DNA of 64,000 bases from Prevotella sp. (GCA_017557405.1 JAFYYV010000003.1:1-64000); one strand, 5' to 3'; shown: positions 16,127 to 25,699, numbered from the stretch's first letter. Translations and numbers: made by a program. The notes: generated by a model from the letters alone, not told the origin.

Positions 16127-17896
16127 TTAGTGAATGTTTAAGAAGAAAGGCATACGAGCTTGGATGGCCGACTGCTGATTCATGGTCTTCAACATCAGGA
16201 AAGGCTCGTAGTAGTCGCCCAACGTCAAACGGAGCTGCTCATCGAGATAGCTTCCAGTCGTGGCGTTGCTCATGAGTTGCTCGAACAGACTTTTAGGAGC
16301 AGGATACTCGGCGGTGTAATACTCATCGAGTTTTGCGAGTTTGGCAGCCTTCTCTATGGCTTTGTCAAGTCCTCCCAATTCGTCAACGAGCTTGATCTTC
16401 AAAGCATCCTCACCTGTGAACACGTGTCCTTGTGCAACAGCTTCCACTTCATCAACGGTCATCTTGCGTCCGTCAACCACACGTTTGCGGAAAGTCTCAT
16501 ATCCACGAGCGATATACTTGGTCAGCAGAGCGATCTCGTCATCGTTCATAGGACGGGCTGTGGTTCCCATCAGAGCGTGCTCGTTGGTTTTCACCTCATC
16601 GAACTTGATACCTAACTTCTGGGTGAGAAGTTGGCTTGGATCGGGAATCATTCCAAAGATACCGATGCTACCAGTAAGGGTTGTAGGCTCTGAGACAATC
16701 CAGTTGGCACCCGAACTGATGTAGTATCCACCCGATGCAGCATAACCACCCATAGAAACTACAACGGGCTTCTTGGCCTTCAACATCTCTATCTGATGCC
16801 AAATCTGCTCGGAAGCATATGCGCTACCACCAGGCGAGTTCACACGAAGGACTACAGCTTTCACTTTGTCGTCGTTCATCAGGTCTTCAATGTCTTTGCA
16901 GACATCTTTGGCGACAATCTGGTTGCTGCTTCCCATGAGATAGCCAGATGCAGGATTGTCAACGATGTTTCCAAATGCATAATAAACGGCAATTTGTTCA
17001 CCTTTGGTTTTCTGTTTGACATTGGCCATATCGGCAATGCTCAACTGTCGGATGCTCTTGTCTTCGTCGAGTTTCAGGAGCTTCTTCACTTCCTTCTTTA
17101 CTTCGTCGTTGTAAAGCAGACCGTCAATCATCTTCTTGGCGATAAGGCCTTTCTGATCGCTAAAGGTGAGCACGCTGTCGGCATATTCATTCAGTTTCTC
17201 AACGGTGAGTTTGCGGTTTGCGGCAACCTCCTTGCAGACATTCTGCCACAATCCGTTGATGTAGGCTTGCGTCTGTTCGCGGTTGGCGTCGCTCATGTGA
17301 TCTTCGGAGTACATCTCAGTGGCACTCTTATACTTACCCACTTTGATGATTTGCATCTTCACGCCAAATTTGCCCAACAGGTCTTTCACAAACATAGGCT
17401 GCGAACCAAGTCCGTGCCAATCGAGTTCACCTTGAGGGTTCATATATACCTTGTCGGCCACCGACGAGATATAATATGTGCCTTGTGTGTATGAGTCGCC
17501 ATAAGCGACAATCCATTTGCCACTCTTCTTGAAGTCGGCCAATGTGTTGCGCACTTCCTGCATCGTGGCATAGTCGGCGGAGAAAGAGCCAGCTTCGATG
17601 TAGATGCCTTTCACCTTATCGTTCTCTTTGGCTTTCTTGATGGCGCTGAGCGTCTCGTTCAATCCTATTGAACTCATGCTATTGCCTGTGAATTGCGCCA
17701 ATGTATTGTCGCCCGCTTGCTCGTCCATCGATCCCGACAGCTTCAAAACAAGCACTGAATTGTCACTCACGTTTTGGGTGGCTTGTCCAGAAGAAATCAT
17801 TCCGACAACGCTCATCACTCCCAAAATAGCCAAGATGATGCCGAACAGGATGAGTCCGACAATCGTGGCGAATACATACTTAAAGAAATCTTTCAT
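16127..17896 (-). CDS. sppA: signal peptide peptidase SppA, 67-kDa type
   Basis: 589 residues. Inner-membrane serine protease that degrades cleaved signal peptides. An N-terminal transmembrane helix (about 8-33, FATIVGLILFGIILAILGVM) is followed by two tandem ClpP-like domains. The catalytic Lys lies in GKYKSATEMYSED (K190) and the nucleophile in GGYAASGGYYISSG (S388), with the distal TLTGSIGIFG motif. ATG 17896 is chosen because the membrane helix starts there; the frame extends upstream to 17989 without protein-like sequence and over a possible promoter. First gene of a four-gene unit. Confidence 0.96.
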   Translation of the reverse strand: MKDFFKYVFATIVGLILFGIILAILGVMSVVGMISSGQATQNVSDNSVLVLKLSGSMDEQAGDNTLAQFTGNSMSSIGLNETLSAIKKAKENDKVKGIYIEAGSFSADYATMQEVRNTLADFKKSGKWIVAYGDSYTQGTYYISSVADKVYMNPQGELDWHGLGSQPMFVKDLLGKFGVKMQIIKVGKYKSATEMYSEDHMSDANREQTQAYINGLWQNVCKEVAANRKLTVEKLNEYADSVLTFSDQKGLIAKKMIDGLLYNDEVKKEVKKLLKLDEDKSIRQLSIADMANVKQKTKGEQIAVYYAFGNIVDNPASGYLMGSSNQIVAKDVCKDIEDLMNDDKVKAVVLRVNSPGGSAYASEQIWHQIEMLKAKKPVVVSMGGYAASGGYYISSGANWIVSEPTTLTGSIGIFGMIPDPSQLLTQKLGIKFDEVKTNEHALMGTTARPMNDDEIALLTKYIARGYETFRKRVVDGRKMTVDEVEAVAQGHVFTGEDALKIKLVDELGGLDKAIEKAAKLAKLDEYYTAEYPAPKSLFEQLMSNATTGSYLDEQLRLTLGDYYEPFLMLKTMNQQSAIQARMPFFLNIH

Positions 17897-17933
17897 AATT
17901 GTTTGAGGTTTTTTTCTAATTGCTTTCAATTCG

Positions 17934-17964
17934 CAAAAGTAATGAATAAAGTTGAAAATAGAAA
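17934..17964 (-). promoter_or_regulatory. possible promoter for sppA operon
   Basis: On the minus strand TACTTTTG (17941-17934) is a good -7 box. The expected -33 position, 19 bp away (17961-17964), reads TTTC, not TTTG. It is correctly placed 38 bp before ATG 17896. Confidence 0.4.
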
Positions 17965-18036
17965 GGCGCAAGCTGAAAAATATCGTCAAAAGTGTGAAAA
18001 AAAACGCAAATAGGTATCATGTTTTCGATTTTTTTA

Positions 18037-18044
18037 TACTTTTG
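18037..18044 (+). promoter_or_regulatory. -7 box directly before the SDR start codon
   Basis: TACTTTTG at 18037-18044 matches TAnnTTTG. Only seven bases separate it from the ATG at 18052, so the transcript would have almost no leader. No clean -33 TTTG is seen at the right distance. Confidence 0.45.
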
Positions 18045-18051
18045 CATTCAA

Positions 18052-18774
18052 ATGAAACGTGCAATTATTGTAGGAGCCTCATCGGGAATGGGGCTTGAAG
18101 TGGCTAAGCTTTTGTTGGCCGACGGGTGGAAAATAGGTATTGCCGCTCGCCGAGTGGACATGTTGAACTCAGTGAAGGCTGAGAACGAGGAGATGGTTGA
18201 AGTGGCTCAGATTGATGTCACGCAATCAGACGCACCCGAAAGATTGCTCGACTTGATTGAGCGTATGGGTGGAGTAGACCTGTATTTTCATGCTTCGGGT
18301 ATTGGCAAACAGAATCTTGAACTCGACGCTGAGGTGGAACTGAATACGGTTGAAACCAATGCTATGGGATTCACGCGAATGGTAGATGCTGTTTTTCGTT
18401 ATATGGCTGATAATGGAGGAGGGCGTATTGCTGTCATCTCGTCCATCGCTGGAACAAAAGGATTGGGTCCTGCACCTTCGTATAGCGCCACAAAGGCTTT
18501 CCAAAACATCTATATCGAAGCTTTGGAACAGCTCTCCAATAGTCGAAAGTTGGGAATTTCATTCACCGACATTCGCCCTGGATTTGTCGATACTGCGTTG
18601 TTGTCGGGTGGAAACTATCCCATGTTGATGCGCCCCGAACGAGTGGCACGAAGCATTGTGAAGGCCACTTATGCCCACCGACATGTGAAAATCATTGATT
18701 TCCGTTATCGCATATTGGTGTTTTTCTGGCGGTTGATTCCTCGTTTCATTTGGCGAAGATTGCGGTTGGTCTAG
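18052..18774 (+). CDS. short-chain dehydrogenase/reductase
   Basis: 240 residues, classical SDR fold. NAD(P)-binding IIVGASSGMGLEVAKLL (residues 4-20), an NAG-like HASG, the catalytic Ser in VISSIAGTKGLG, and YSATKAF (Tyr and Lys). The C-terminal 35 residues are hydrophobic and basic (YRILVFFWRLIPRFIWRRL), which suggests peripheral membrane attachment. The substrate is unknown. ATG 18052 is used because MKRAIIVGASSG is the standard SDR beginning; the upstream extension to 18019 runs across the -7 promoter box. Convergent with the PL11 gene. Confidence 0.92.
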   Translation: MKRAIIVGASSGMGLEVAKLLLADGWKIGIAARRVDMLNSVKAENEEMVEVAQIDVTQSDAPERLLDLIERMGGVDLYFHASGIGKQNLELDAEVELNTVETNAMGFTRMVDAVFRYMADNGGGRIAVISSIAGTKGLGPAPSYSATKAFQNIYIEALEQLSNSRKLGISFTDIRPGFVDTALLSGGNYPMLMRPERVARSIVKATYAHRHVKIIDFRYRILVFFWRLIPRFIWRRLRLV

Positions 18775-18778
18775 AATC

Positions 18779-18885
18779 TTACCGCTATTTGGTAAGGTCG
18801 TTACCACTTAGCGGTAACCCGATTATCACTTAACGGTAAGCATGTTACCACTATGCGGTAATCGGATTACCAACCGCATTGGTAA
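18779..18885. repeat. 22-bp-phase palindrome array C (TTACC...GGTAA)
   Basis: Five tandem units begin at 18779, 18801, 18823, 18845 and 18867, exactly 22 bp apart. The core is close to TTACCACTTAGCGGTAA, a 17-bp palindrome with 5-bp arms TTACC/GGTAA, followed by a variable 5-bp spacer. The fifth unit extends its arms to seven (TTACCAA/TTGGTAA). The array occupies nearly all of the space between two convergent genes. The sequence differs from the GCATAGC arrays but length, period and palindromic design are the same. Confidence 0.9.
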
Positions 18886-18895
18886 TTCCTATTTC

Positions 18896-21800
18896 TTATT
18901 TCACGACGACTTTCTGCACTTCTGTACGATTCGTGGAGTGCATCTTCAGGATGTAAGTGCCTCTCGTGAGGACTTTCTTGCGAGTGTTGGCAATAGCTTC
19001 GGTTTTGATGCACTCGAAGGTTGCCACTTGTGTTCCGCTGGTGGTGAAGACCTCGCAATCGACTAGAGTATCAGCGGCCATTCTTCCAATTCCAACTATT
19101 GAATTGTCGGTGACTCGCAAGATGCCAGTCTCCATCAATGCTGAGGTATCCCAGAAGAGTCCGTCGGGCAATTCAGGCAGGTCGTATGTGGGCGTTCCAC
19201 TTACGGTACCAGTAGTGGTCCACAATGTGAACTCATCGCCGCTATTGGGTGTATAGTCGTTGAGCAATACCACTCGTACGGTTCCATTCATCGTGAGTCG
19301 TGCGGGTTGCAGAGTTGACTTCTTCGAGCTGGTAAGAAGGAATGAGACCATTGCTCCCTTGTCTACTCGCATGAGTCCGTTGATTTTCAAGGTCCCTGGA
19401 GTGTTCTCGTTCATGTAGGAGCCGCATGGGACGACCTCACCTCCGCTCTCGACGGACAGCGAGTTGAGTAATCCTTGTCCTGTCAGACGACCTCCATTCT
19501 TGATGGTTGTGGCGTTTGTGCCGTTGACAAGGGTGTTCAGGGCGGTATTATTGAACGACACGGTTCCACCTTCGATGGTCATTGTGCCGTTGATTTTTCC
19601 TACTGTCTGAATCATCATCCTGCCTGCGCCGCGTTTAACCAAAGGTGAAGTGCTCTTTGAGATGGTTCCTCCGTATGCGTTTTGCCGCTCGGAGGTGATA
19701 CCGATTTCGGTATTCATATAGAAGTCTTTGTCGTTGCTGCCCAAAATCCATTTGCCTGAGCCAGCCAACGTTCCTGCTCCTGTCACCCTTCCGATAATCA
19801 TGTCTTTTCCTTCGTTGCTCATGATGACGTCTTGCTGCACATTGACGATCGCGAGTGGAAGTCCCTTCGTGTTGCGATACATGAAGCTGGGGTCGTAGGT
19901 TTTCTTGTTCTGACGGTTGTTCTTGTATACGTTGATGGTACCACTGAACTGACTCCAATCTCCATCGAAGTAGCAACGCACGCCTCCAGTATAAACGTTG
20001 AACGTGCCTTCGCCAGTAAGTGTTCCCGTGTAAGTGGAGCGGAATCCGCCATAGAAGGTTCCCGTCTTGCCTTTGGGTACCACCAAATTTGCACTATTCG
20101 ATATGTTTGTGTTCTCGTTGTTGGCAGCCCACAAGGTTCCCCCCTGGAACTCAACGGTCTTCGGAAGTTGGTCAATATTGTTTGCACCACTACAACTCAC
20201 CGAACCAGACTTGATAATAAGCTTTGTATAAGTGTTGTTGGAACCCGTTGTGAGCGAACCTGTTCCCGTCTTTGTGACGATAGAACCACTTCCGAGCAAT
20301 CCTTTGTTGATGGTGAACGACAGACCTGACGGGACGTCAATAAAAGCGTTTCCTTTGACATAGATGCGCTGGTCGGTAATCACAGGCATACTGACACTCA
20401 GGGCAGCACTATCGTTGATGGTGATGGTTTGACTGACATTGCCCAGTGCTCCATACGTAATACCCGTATTGTTTGCCAACGCATTCACAGAGAGCGTGCC
20501 CCCGTTGATGGTCGTCGGTCCCATACGGTTTTCGTTAGTGATGGTCAATTTGGCTGTTCCATTCTTGGTCAGCGTGGGTTGTCCAAGAATACTGTCGCCC
20601 TTGAGGGTGTAGGCTTTTTGGCTGTTGTCGAATGTGATGGACTTCGGACTAACTGCGCCTTTGACGACGACAGTTCCCGATGCGGCTTCATCATTGAATA
20701 TCACATCGTCGCCCGAGACAGCAAAGACACTCTCGCCATCTAATAGGAAATTCTTGGTGACTGCTAGATCCCATACGTTGTTGGAAGTTGTTCCATTCCA
20801 TACAACTGTTGCAGCTTCGCGCATAGTCTCCAACAACAAGTAGATTTTCCCTTCTTCCCATTGCAGTTCGAAACGTCTGCCGCTGATACCTTCTACGAGA
20901 ATGTCGGCTATATTGCCGCTGATGGCCTCTACTTGTCCTATTTCGTATTTGCCATCTGCTAGCTTGTCCACGTTCTTGAACTCGAATATGGGCGTCTTAT
21001 ATTTAGGTCCATGTTCCCATGTTTTCTTCTCGACAACCATCTGACTAGCGTTGAGCTTATCGGTGTTTGTTCCATCAACATCGAATACCACCCTTGAACC
21101 GAAGCCCAGATTTAGTTGAGATGCTGAGATGTTGCCCACCTTGTCGATTCCTCCAGGATAGATGGTGGCATTGTAATCGGCCTTCAAACCGCCCATGAAC
21201 TGTCCACCATCAGATACAAGCGTGGTGTGTCGGTTCAACCATACAGGCGACTTTTCCATCGTTCCATCGAACATGAGTGTTCCGTGCCATACATCGGTAT
21301 TGCCTGCGTGGCGTTCAACGACATTGGGCAATATCAATACGCCCTCACCTTGCTTCACCAATCGGGTTTCTCCACCAAACCCTCCACCTTTCAAAGTCGT
21401 TGTGTAAGTGAGCACAGTCTGTTTCGGTGCTTTCGGTGTGCTGGCCACAGCTTGCTTCGCACCGCTTCCTTGAACCCAAGCCGGACTATTGACCGTCAAG
21501 ATGTAGGGCTCTGCTCCATCTGCCACAGTGAGAGTCTTGTCTTCATAACCAGATACCAACAGATGTTCGTTGGTGGTGTTGATGGTGGCTCCGTTTTCCA
21601 ATTCTGTTCTGCCACGCAAAATGAGTGGTGGCGGAGCCATAGTGATGTTCTCCACTTTTCCGAGGAAGAAACTCGGATGGGGCGGTTGATTGTATCCCAC
21701 ACATTGCCAAGCCATCGCATTTCGATACTGATGGTCGTGCCACAGCGTATAGATGGGGTAATCGGTCGAGTAAGTGGTGGTGTAGATACGCAATGCGGAA

Positions 21801-23548
21801 TTGTCAGCAAGACGCAAGACAACTTCCTCTCTCCAATCGCCGATGATGTCGCCTTGAGCTGAAGGATTGCATTTCGTCCAGTTGTTGGTGATTCCTTCAA
21901 ACGTGGTAATGACGTTTCCACCCCACTTGAAGATGTGTCCTGCTCGGTTGGCTCCGTTCTTCGAATTGAATATCTCGTCAAGTAAATCGCCATCCCAGTA
22001 AATGCGGTTGTTTAGGTTGGCATAGTTGCCCGACAATGCATCGCCGTTGGTGTCAACAATCTTGTCGCTCGACAACCCAATGACACCCGATGAGACGCTT
22101 CGTGCTTGTCCACCAGGATAGAGATCGGTGAAGTTTCCAGCCAATGCTCTTCCATCATCACCTCCATCACTCTTTCGATAGTAGAGTTGTCCTGTTGTGG
22201 CGTTCCAATAACTATTGCCTTGCGATCCCTCGAGACATGTGAACTGCTCCAGTCCCCATCGGTAGGGATCGAGGTCTCCACAATGTTGTGCATCTCCGTG
22301 TCCTAGTCCAGTAGTAACCAATCCGTATCCTGTATCGTCGAGAATCATGGAACCGTACACAATCTCGTCGCGTCCGTCCATATCAACGTCAGCGATAGCA
22401 TAGTTGTGGAAGCCGCTTCCAAACCAAGGTGAACCAGAGTCATAACAATTCCAACGCCAAGTGACGGTCAGTTCGTGAGTGGAAGGGTTCACATCGAGTG
22501 CACATGCCTTGATGCGTGTGTAGCAACCACGTCCGAGGAAAATGCTGGCCTTTCTTCCATCTATATAAGGTGCACCCAGATAGTGCTTCTGCATGCGGTG
22601 TCCCAAATCTCCCCAAACATTAGCATCACCGACTGTCTCGTTCTTCTCGAATTGAGGAAGAGGGTAGGCCATCGGTGTCCAGTTCTCAGCTCCATTCCAT
22701 CCATAGGGTTCACCAGTCTCACCGTTCAGATAGAGCAGGTATTCCGCTCCCGTACCTGTATATTCGGGGCGATCTCCACTATTGAAACCAAGGTTCTTAT
22801 TACCAATGTTAATGACCTTTCCCGTCGATGTATGGATAATCATATTGTCGGCACCGCGCATAATCATCTCGGCCTTGCCGTCTTGATCCCAGTCGTATCC
22901 AATCATGTCCCATTGCTCATCGGCTCCTGACATGAGGTTGGGCCCGAGGTCAATCCACCACAGGCGAGTGCCATTAATCTTGTAACATTCATAAAGGTTG
23001 AAGTCAGTCTTGTTGCTTGCCGACCGCAGGTTGCCTTGGGAGTTGTTGCGTTTGACGATGAACTCGCACACGCCGTCACCATCAACATCAGCCAACGATA
23101 CATCGTTGAGCGTGTAACCTGGCGTTGTCGTGTCAGTTCCACTTGAGTTGCCTGCTACGGAATTGCCAATAGTCTTACCAGCGCGATTAACGACAGGTTG
23201 AACCTTTACGTCGAAGTAGGCATTAGCCCATGGTTTGATAGGGGCGCTTTTTTCTTGCGCAACACCGCGTACAATGGCCTCCACCTGATATTGACTGGTA
23301 GAAGAGCCACTCTTGTCGACATAATTGGAAACTCTCAACGGAGTGGAGTTGATTTTAGTACCATTGCGATACAGATTGTATTCGGTGTCGTAGTATTCTT
23401 CGCCGAACATTCTCCAAGTGACCAACCAGCCACCAGATTGTGCGGGAACGGCAACAATACCACGGTCGAGAACATCAGTCACGCGCTGTGCGTTGGCTAT
23501 ATTGGCCAACGTGAGAATTGCAAATGCTGTTAGGAAAAGTCTTTTCAT
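18896..23548 (-). CDS. PL11-family rhamnogalacturonan lyase with beta-helix extension and sorting domain
   Basis: 1550 residues. Signal peptide (1-20, ending ANAQ). Residues about 21-630 match PL11 lyases, which cut the rhamnogalacturonan I backbone by beta-elimination: an N-terminal beta-sandwich (DRGIVAVPAQSGGWLVTWRM) and a propeller with repeated Asp-rich calcium sites (DVDGDGVCEFIV, DWDQDGKAEMIM, DVDMDGRDEIVYG). Residues about 680-1480 are repetitive, Gly/Thr/Asn-rich, with autotransporter-passenger-like repeats (LTKNGTAKLTITNENR, TINGGTLSVN) predicted to form a beta-helix. The last 70 residues (VFTTSGTQVATFEC, LTRGTYILKMHS, VQKVVVK) resemble a type IX secretion sorting domain. Known PL11 enzymes are usually around 600 residues, so the extension more than doubles the protein. 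Last gene of the GH28-CE12-esterase-PL11 operon. Confidence 0.88.
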   Translation of the reverse strand: MKRLFLTAFAILTLANIANAQRVTDVLDRGIVAVPAQSGGWLVTWRMFGEEYYDTEYNLYRNGTKINSTPLRVSNYVDKSGSSTSQYQVEAIVRGVAQEKSAPIKPWANAYFDVKVQPVVNRAGKTIGNSVAGNSSGTDTTTPGYTLNDVSLADVDGDGVCEFIVKRNNSQGNLRSASNKTDFNLYECYKINGTRLWWIDLGPNLMSGADEQWDMIGYDWDQDGKAEMIMRGADNMIIHTSTGKVINIGNKNLGFNSGDRPEYTGTGAEYLLYLNGETGEPYGWNGAENWTPMAYPLPQFEKNETVGDANVWGDLGHRMQKHYLGAPYIDGRKASIFLGRGCYTRIKACALDVNPSTHELTVTWRWNCYDSGSPWFGSGFHNYAIADVDMDGRDEIVYGSMILDDTGYGLVTTGLGHGDAQHCGDLDPYRWGLEQFTCLEGSQGNSYWNATTGQLYYRKSDGGDDGRALAGNFTDLYPGGQARSVSSGVIGLSSDKIVDTNGDALSGNYANLNNRIYWDGDLLDEIFNSKNGANRAGHIFKWGGNVITTFEGITNNWTKCNPSAQGDIIGDWREEVVLRLADNSALRIYTTTYSTDYPIYTLWHDHQYRNAMAWQCVGYNQPPHPSFFLGKVENITMAPPPLILRGRTELENGATINTTNEHLLVSGYEDKTLTVADGAEPYILTVNSPAWVQGSGAKQAVASTPKAPKQTVLTYTTTLKGGGFGGETRLVKQGEGVLILPNVVERHAGNTDVWHGTLMFDGTMEKSPVWLNRHTTLVSDGGQFMGGLKADYNATIYPGGIDKVGNISASQLNLGFGSRVVFDVDGTNTDKLNASQMVVEKKTWEHGPKYKTPIFEFKNVDKLADGKYEIGQVEAISGNIADILVEGISGRRFELQWEEGKIYLLLETMREAATVVWNGTTSNNVWDLAVTKNFLLDGESVFAVSGDDVIFNDEAASGTVVVKGAVSPKSITFDNSQKAYTLKGDSILGQPTLTKNGTAKLTITNENRMGPTTINGGTLSVNALANNTGITYGALGNVSQTITINDSAALSVSMPVITDQRIYVKGNAFIDVPSGLSFTINKGLLGSGSIVTKTGTGSLTTGSNNTYTKLIIKSGSVSCSGANNIDQLPKTVEFQGGTLWAANNENTNISNSANLVVPKGKTGTFYGGFRSTYTGTLTGEGTFNVYTGGVRCYFDGDWSQFSGTINVYKNNRQNKKTYDPSFMYRNTKGLPLAIVNVQQDVIMSNEGKDMIIGRVTGAGTLAGSGKWILGSNDKDFYMNTEIGITSERQNAYGGTISKSTSPLVKRGAGRMMIQTVGKINGTMTIEGGTVSFNNTALNTLVNGTNATTIKNGGRLTGQGLLNSLSVESGGEVVPCGSYMNENTPGTLKINGLMRVDKGAMVSFLLTSSKKSTLQPARLTMNGTVRVVLLNDYTPNSGDEFTLWTTTGTVSGTPTYDLPELPDGLFWDTSALMETGILRVTDNSIVGIGRMAADTLVDCEVFTTSGTQVATFECIKTEAIANTRKKVLTRGTYILKMHSTNRTEVQKVVVK

Positions 23549-23571
23549 TGTATTTTGTCTTTTTTATTTTT

Positions 23572-24420
23572 TCAACGGAAATTGGTAGGTTTGACGTTGT
23601 TGAGCCATAGGCGCAGTTCGTCGAGCATGATTTTGTGGAATGGGAATGAGTCTCTGAATCCAAATCCGTGTCCGCCTTTTGGATAAACGTGAAGCGTGCA
23701 TTCGTTACCTACACGTTGCATGGCGGAATAATAGGCGATAGCATTGGTGAGGGGTGGAACGGCACGATCGTCGTTGGCAAGCAGGAGGATAGTTGGTGGG
23801 GTGTCGGGGGTGACAGCGTTGAAGTTGGAGAATTCGTGAATGAGTTCTTCATCATTTCGCTGCTGTCCAAGGAATGCGTTGACGGAACCTTTGTGGGTTT
23901 CGTTTTCGTTCATGGAAATGACGGGATAGAACAAAATGGCAAAGTTGGGTCGTAGTCTTTCGGGGGCATGTGTGCAGACGGTAGAGGCAAGATGTCCACC
24001 AGCTGAAAAGCCCATGATGCCGACATCGTTGGGATTGATATTCCATATTTCTGCACTGTCGCGAACAATGTTAATGGCATTATAGGCATCGGAGATAGGA
24101 ATATTCCTGTCACCATTTGGCATTCGATAGGTAAGCACGAAATAAGCGATGCCTTGCTGAGTGAAGAAATCCGCCCAGTCGTGTCCTTCATTCTGCATGG
24201 AGAGATGTGTGTAACCTCCACCAGGACAATCTATGACGGCTCTACCAGATGGTTGTTCGGGAAGATATCCATCAAGCACTGATTTCCCATCAGGGGAGAG
24301 TGATAGGGTAATGCGGCGTGCTGTCTGGGCGTTGATGAAATTTCCAAACACATTTCCGACCTTACCCAATAGGGAAGGGATGAAGAGAAGGGTAGCTATG
24401 ACGATTGTTCTTAAACTCAT
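23572..24420 (-). CDS. secreted alpha/beta-hydrolase carbohydrate esterase
   Basis: 282 residues. Alpha/beta-hydrolase with an oxyanion motif CPGGGYTHLS (about 65-74), nucleophile in GFSAGG (S139), acid D217 or D218 (LANDDRAV) and H251 (KGGHGFGF). This layout is that of acetyl xylan/pectin esterases of the BD-FAE/Axe type. The N-terminus is hydrophobic (IVIATLLFIPSLLGK) and likely a signal peptide. Placed between the CE12-like esterase and the PL11 lyase, it probably removes acetyl groups from pectin fragments; the exact ester is an inference. Confidence 0.85.
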   Translation of the reverse strand: MSLRTIVIATLLFIPSLLGKVGNVFGNFINAQTARRITLSLSPDGKSVLDGYLPEQPSGRAVIDCPGGGYTHLSMQNEGHDWADFFTQQGIAYFVLTYRMPNGDRNIPISDAYNAINIVRDSAEIWNINPNDVGIMGFSAGGHLASTVCTHAPERLRPNFAILFYPVISMNENETHKGSVNAFLGQQRNDEELIHEFSNFNAVTPDTPPTILLLANDDRAVPPLTNAIAYYSAMQRVGNECTLHVYPKGGHGFGFRDSFPFHKIMLDELRLWLNNVKPTNFR

Positions 24421-24435
24421 GTTGTTGTTTTATGT

Positions 24436-25686
24436 TTAGTTTCCATCAGGTTTCAAATTTTCGTAGATGATAGAGGGGAACCACTCGAAAGTCTGGAAGT
24501 CATCGGGATGCGAGGGTTCATAATCCTGCCAATTGGCTCGTAGTTGGTTGATGATGGGCAGGTTTGCGGCTTTCATACCCATTACCACCATCTTCGCCAC
24601 TTCGTAAGCACCGTATGGATTGAAGTGGGTGTTGTCAGCCAAAGGTTTCTCTTGGTGAGGAAATGTGTTGGCGGGATAGTGTACAAGTGCCCGTTTGCTG
24701 TTCTCGAAGCCCAAAGTCTCGAAGAACGTGCGCGTCATCTCGTGAAGTTCTATCACAGGCACCCTTTCACGGCGAGCCACCTCACGCATAGCATCAGGAT
24801 AATCACCGTGAGTCTCAACGATGTGAGTACCCGATTCATCGAATTGTCGGCGTTGTGTAGGTGTGACAAATACAATCTGCCCTCCTTTTTGGCGCACGAG
24901 GTCGACAAATCTTTTCAGTGCATAGGCGAAATTATAGAAAGCACCCGATCCTGGAGATTTCTCTTTTTGGTCGTTGTGTCCAAACTCGCAGAAAATGTAG
25001 TCGCCTGGCTTCATCATCGAAAGAATCTTCTCCAAACGGTTCTGGGCGAGGAAACTGGAGGCTGTCAATCCACTCTCGGCGTGGTTGCTGATGCAAACGC
25101 CATTGCCAAACCAACGTGGAATCATCTGTCCCCAAGAAGCCCAAGGCTCGTAGTGTTGGTCAACAACGGTGGAATTCCCGCAAAGGAAGAGGGTAGTGGC
25201 GCTACTATCAGGTTCTATCTGTATGCGGCTTACCGCTGGTGCAGGACCATTGAACTCAAGTGTCAACCGGTCATCCCAATCCAAATAGTCTTTCTCACGT
25301 TCTTTGATGCGCACGCTCATCTTCTCGTTGATGTAAGGCGAGCGTTTGTTGACAACGAATGACAATGTCTCGAACTTCCCTTTCTTTGTGCTAGTTTTCT
25401 CTATAAAGAGTCGGCGAGATTCAGCGCGAACAACAGTTTGAGCCGCACGTTTTTTTGAACCGAGCGTAACCGTTACCTTATAATTCCCATCGGGCACCTT
25501 CACGGAGAAATAGAAAGGGTTGTTGGCAGTTCGCGACTCAGATTGTCGGGTGTTCAAGTCGTATCCGTACCCCATCTCATCGGAATAAGAGGGTTGTGGC
25601 TTTGTCAGATCGAAATCGAACGATTGTGCATGTACCGCCACCATTGACAGCAGACAAAGAACAGAGAAGATGGCTTTTTTCATCAT
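24436..25686 (-). CDS. rhamnogalacturonan acetylesterase-like SGNH hydrolase (CE12 type)
   Basis: 416 residues. Signal peptide (to about 20, ending VHAQ), an N-terminal galactose-binding-like beta-sandwich (about 21-160: FDFDLTKPQPSYSDEMGYGYD) and an SGNH hydrolase domain with FLCGNSTVVDQ (catalytic S172), SNHAESGLTASSF, EFGHNDQK and DNTH (D351, H354). It removes acetyl esters from rhamnogalacturonan. ATG 25686 is preferred to the frame-extending ATG 25716, because the latter overlaps the GH28 gene and the signal peptide begins at MMKKAIFS. Confidence 0.9.
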   Translation of the reverse strand: MMKKAIFSVLCLLSMVAVHAQSFDFDLTKPQPSYSDEMGYGYDLNTRQSESRTANNPFYFSVKVPDGNYKVTVTLGSKKRAAQTVVRAESRRLFIEKTSTKKGKFETLSFVVNKRSPYINEKMSVRIKEREKDYLDWDDRLTLEFNGPAPAVSRIQIEPDSSATTLFLCGNSTVVDQHYEPWASWGQMIPRWFGNGVCISNHAESGLTASSFLAQNRLEKILSMMKPGDYIFCEFGHNDQKEKSPGSGAFYNFAYALKRFVDLVRQKGGQIVFVTPTQRRQFDESGTHIVETHGDYPDAMREVARRERVPVIELHEMTRTFFETLGFENSKRALVHYPANTFPHQEKPLADNTHFNPYGAYEVAKMVVMGMKAANLPIINQLRANWQDYEPSHPDDFQTFEWFPSIIYENLKPDGN

Positions 25687-25699
25687 TTGTCGTTCACAT

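Noticed and set aside
17897-17989. Longer SppA start at 17989
   Set aside because: The extra 31 residues cover a probable -7 box and precede the true membrane helix at MKDFFKYVF.
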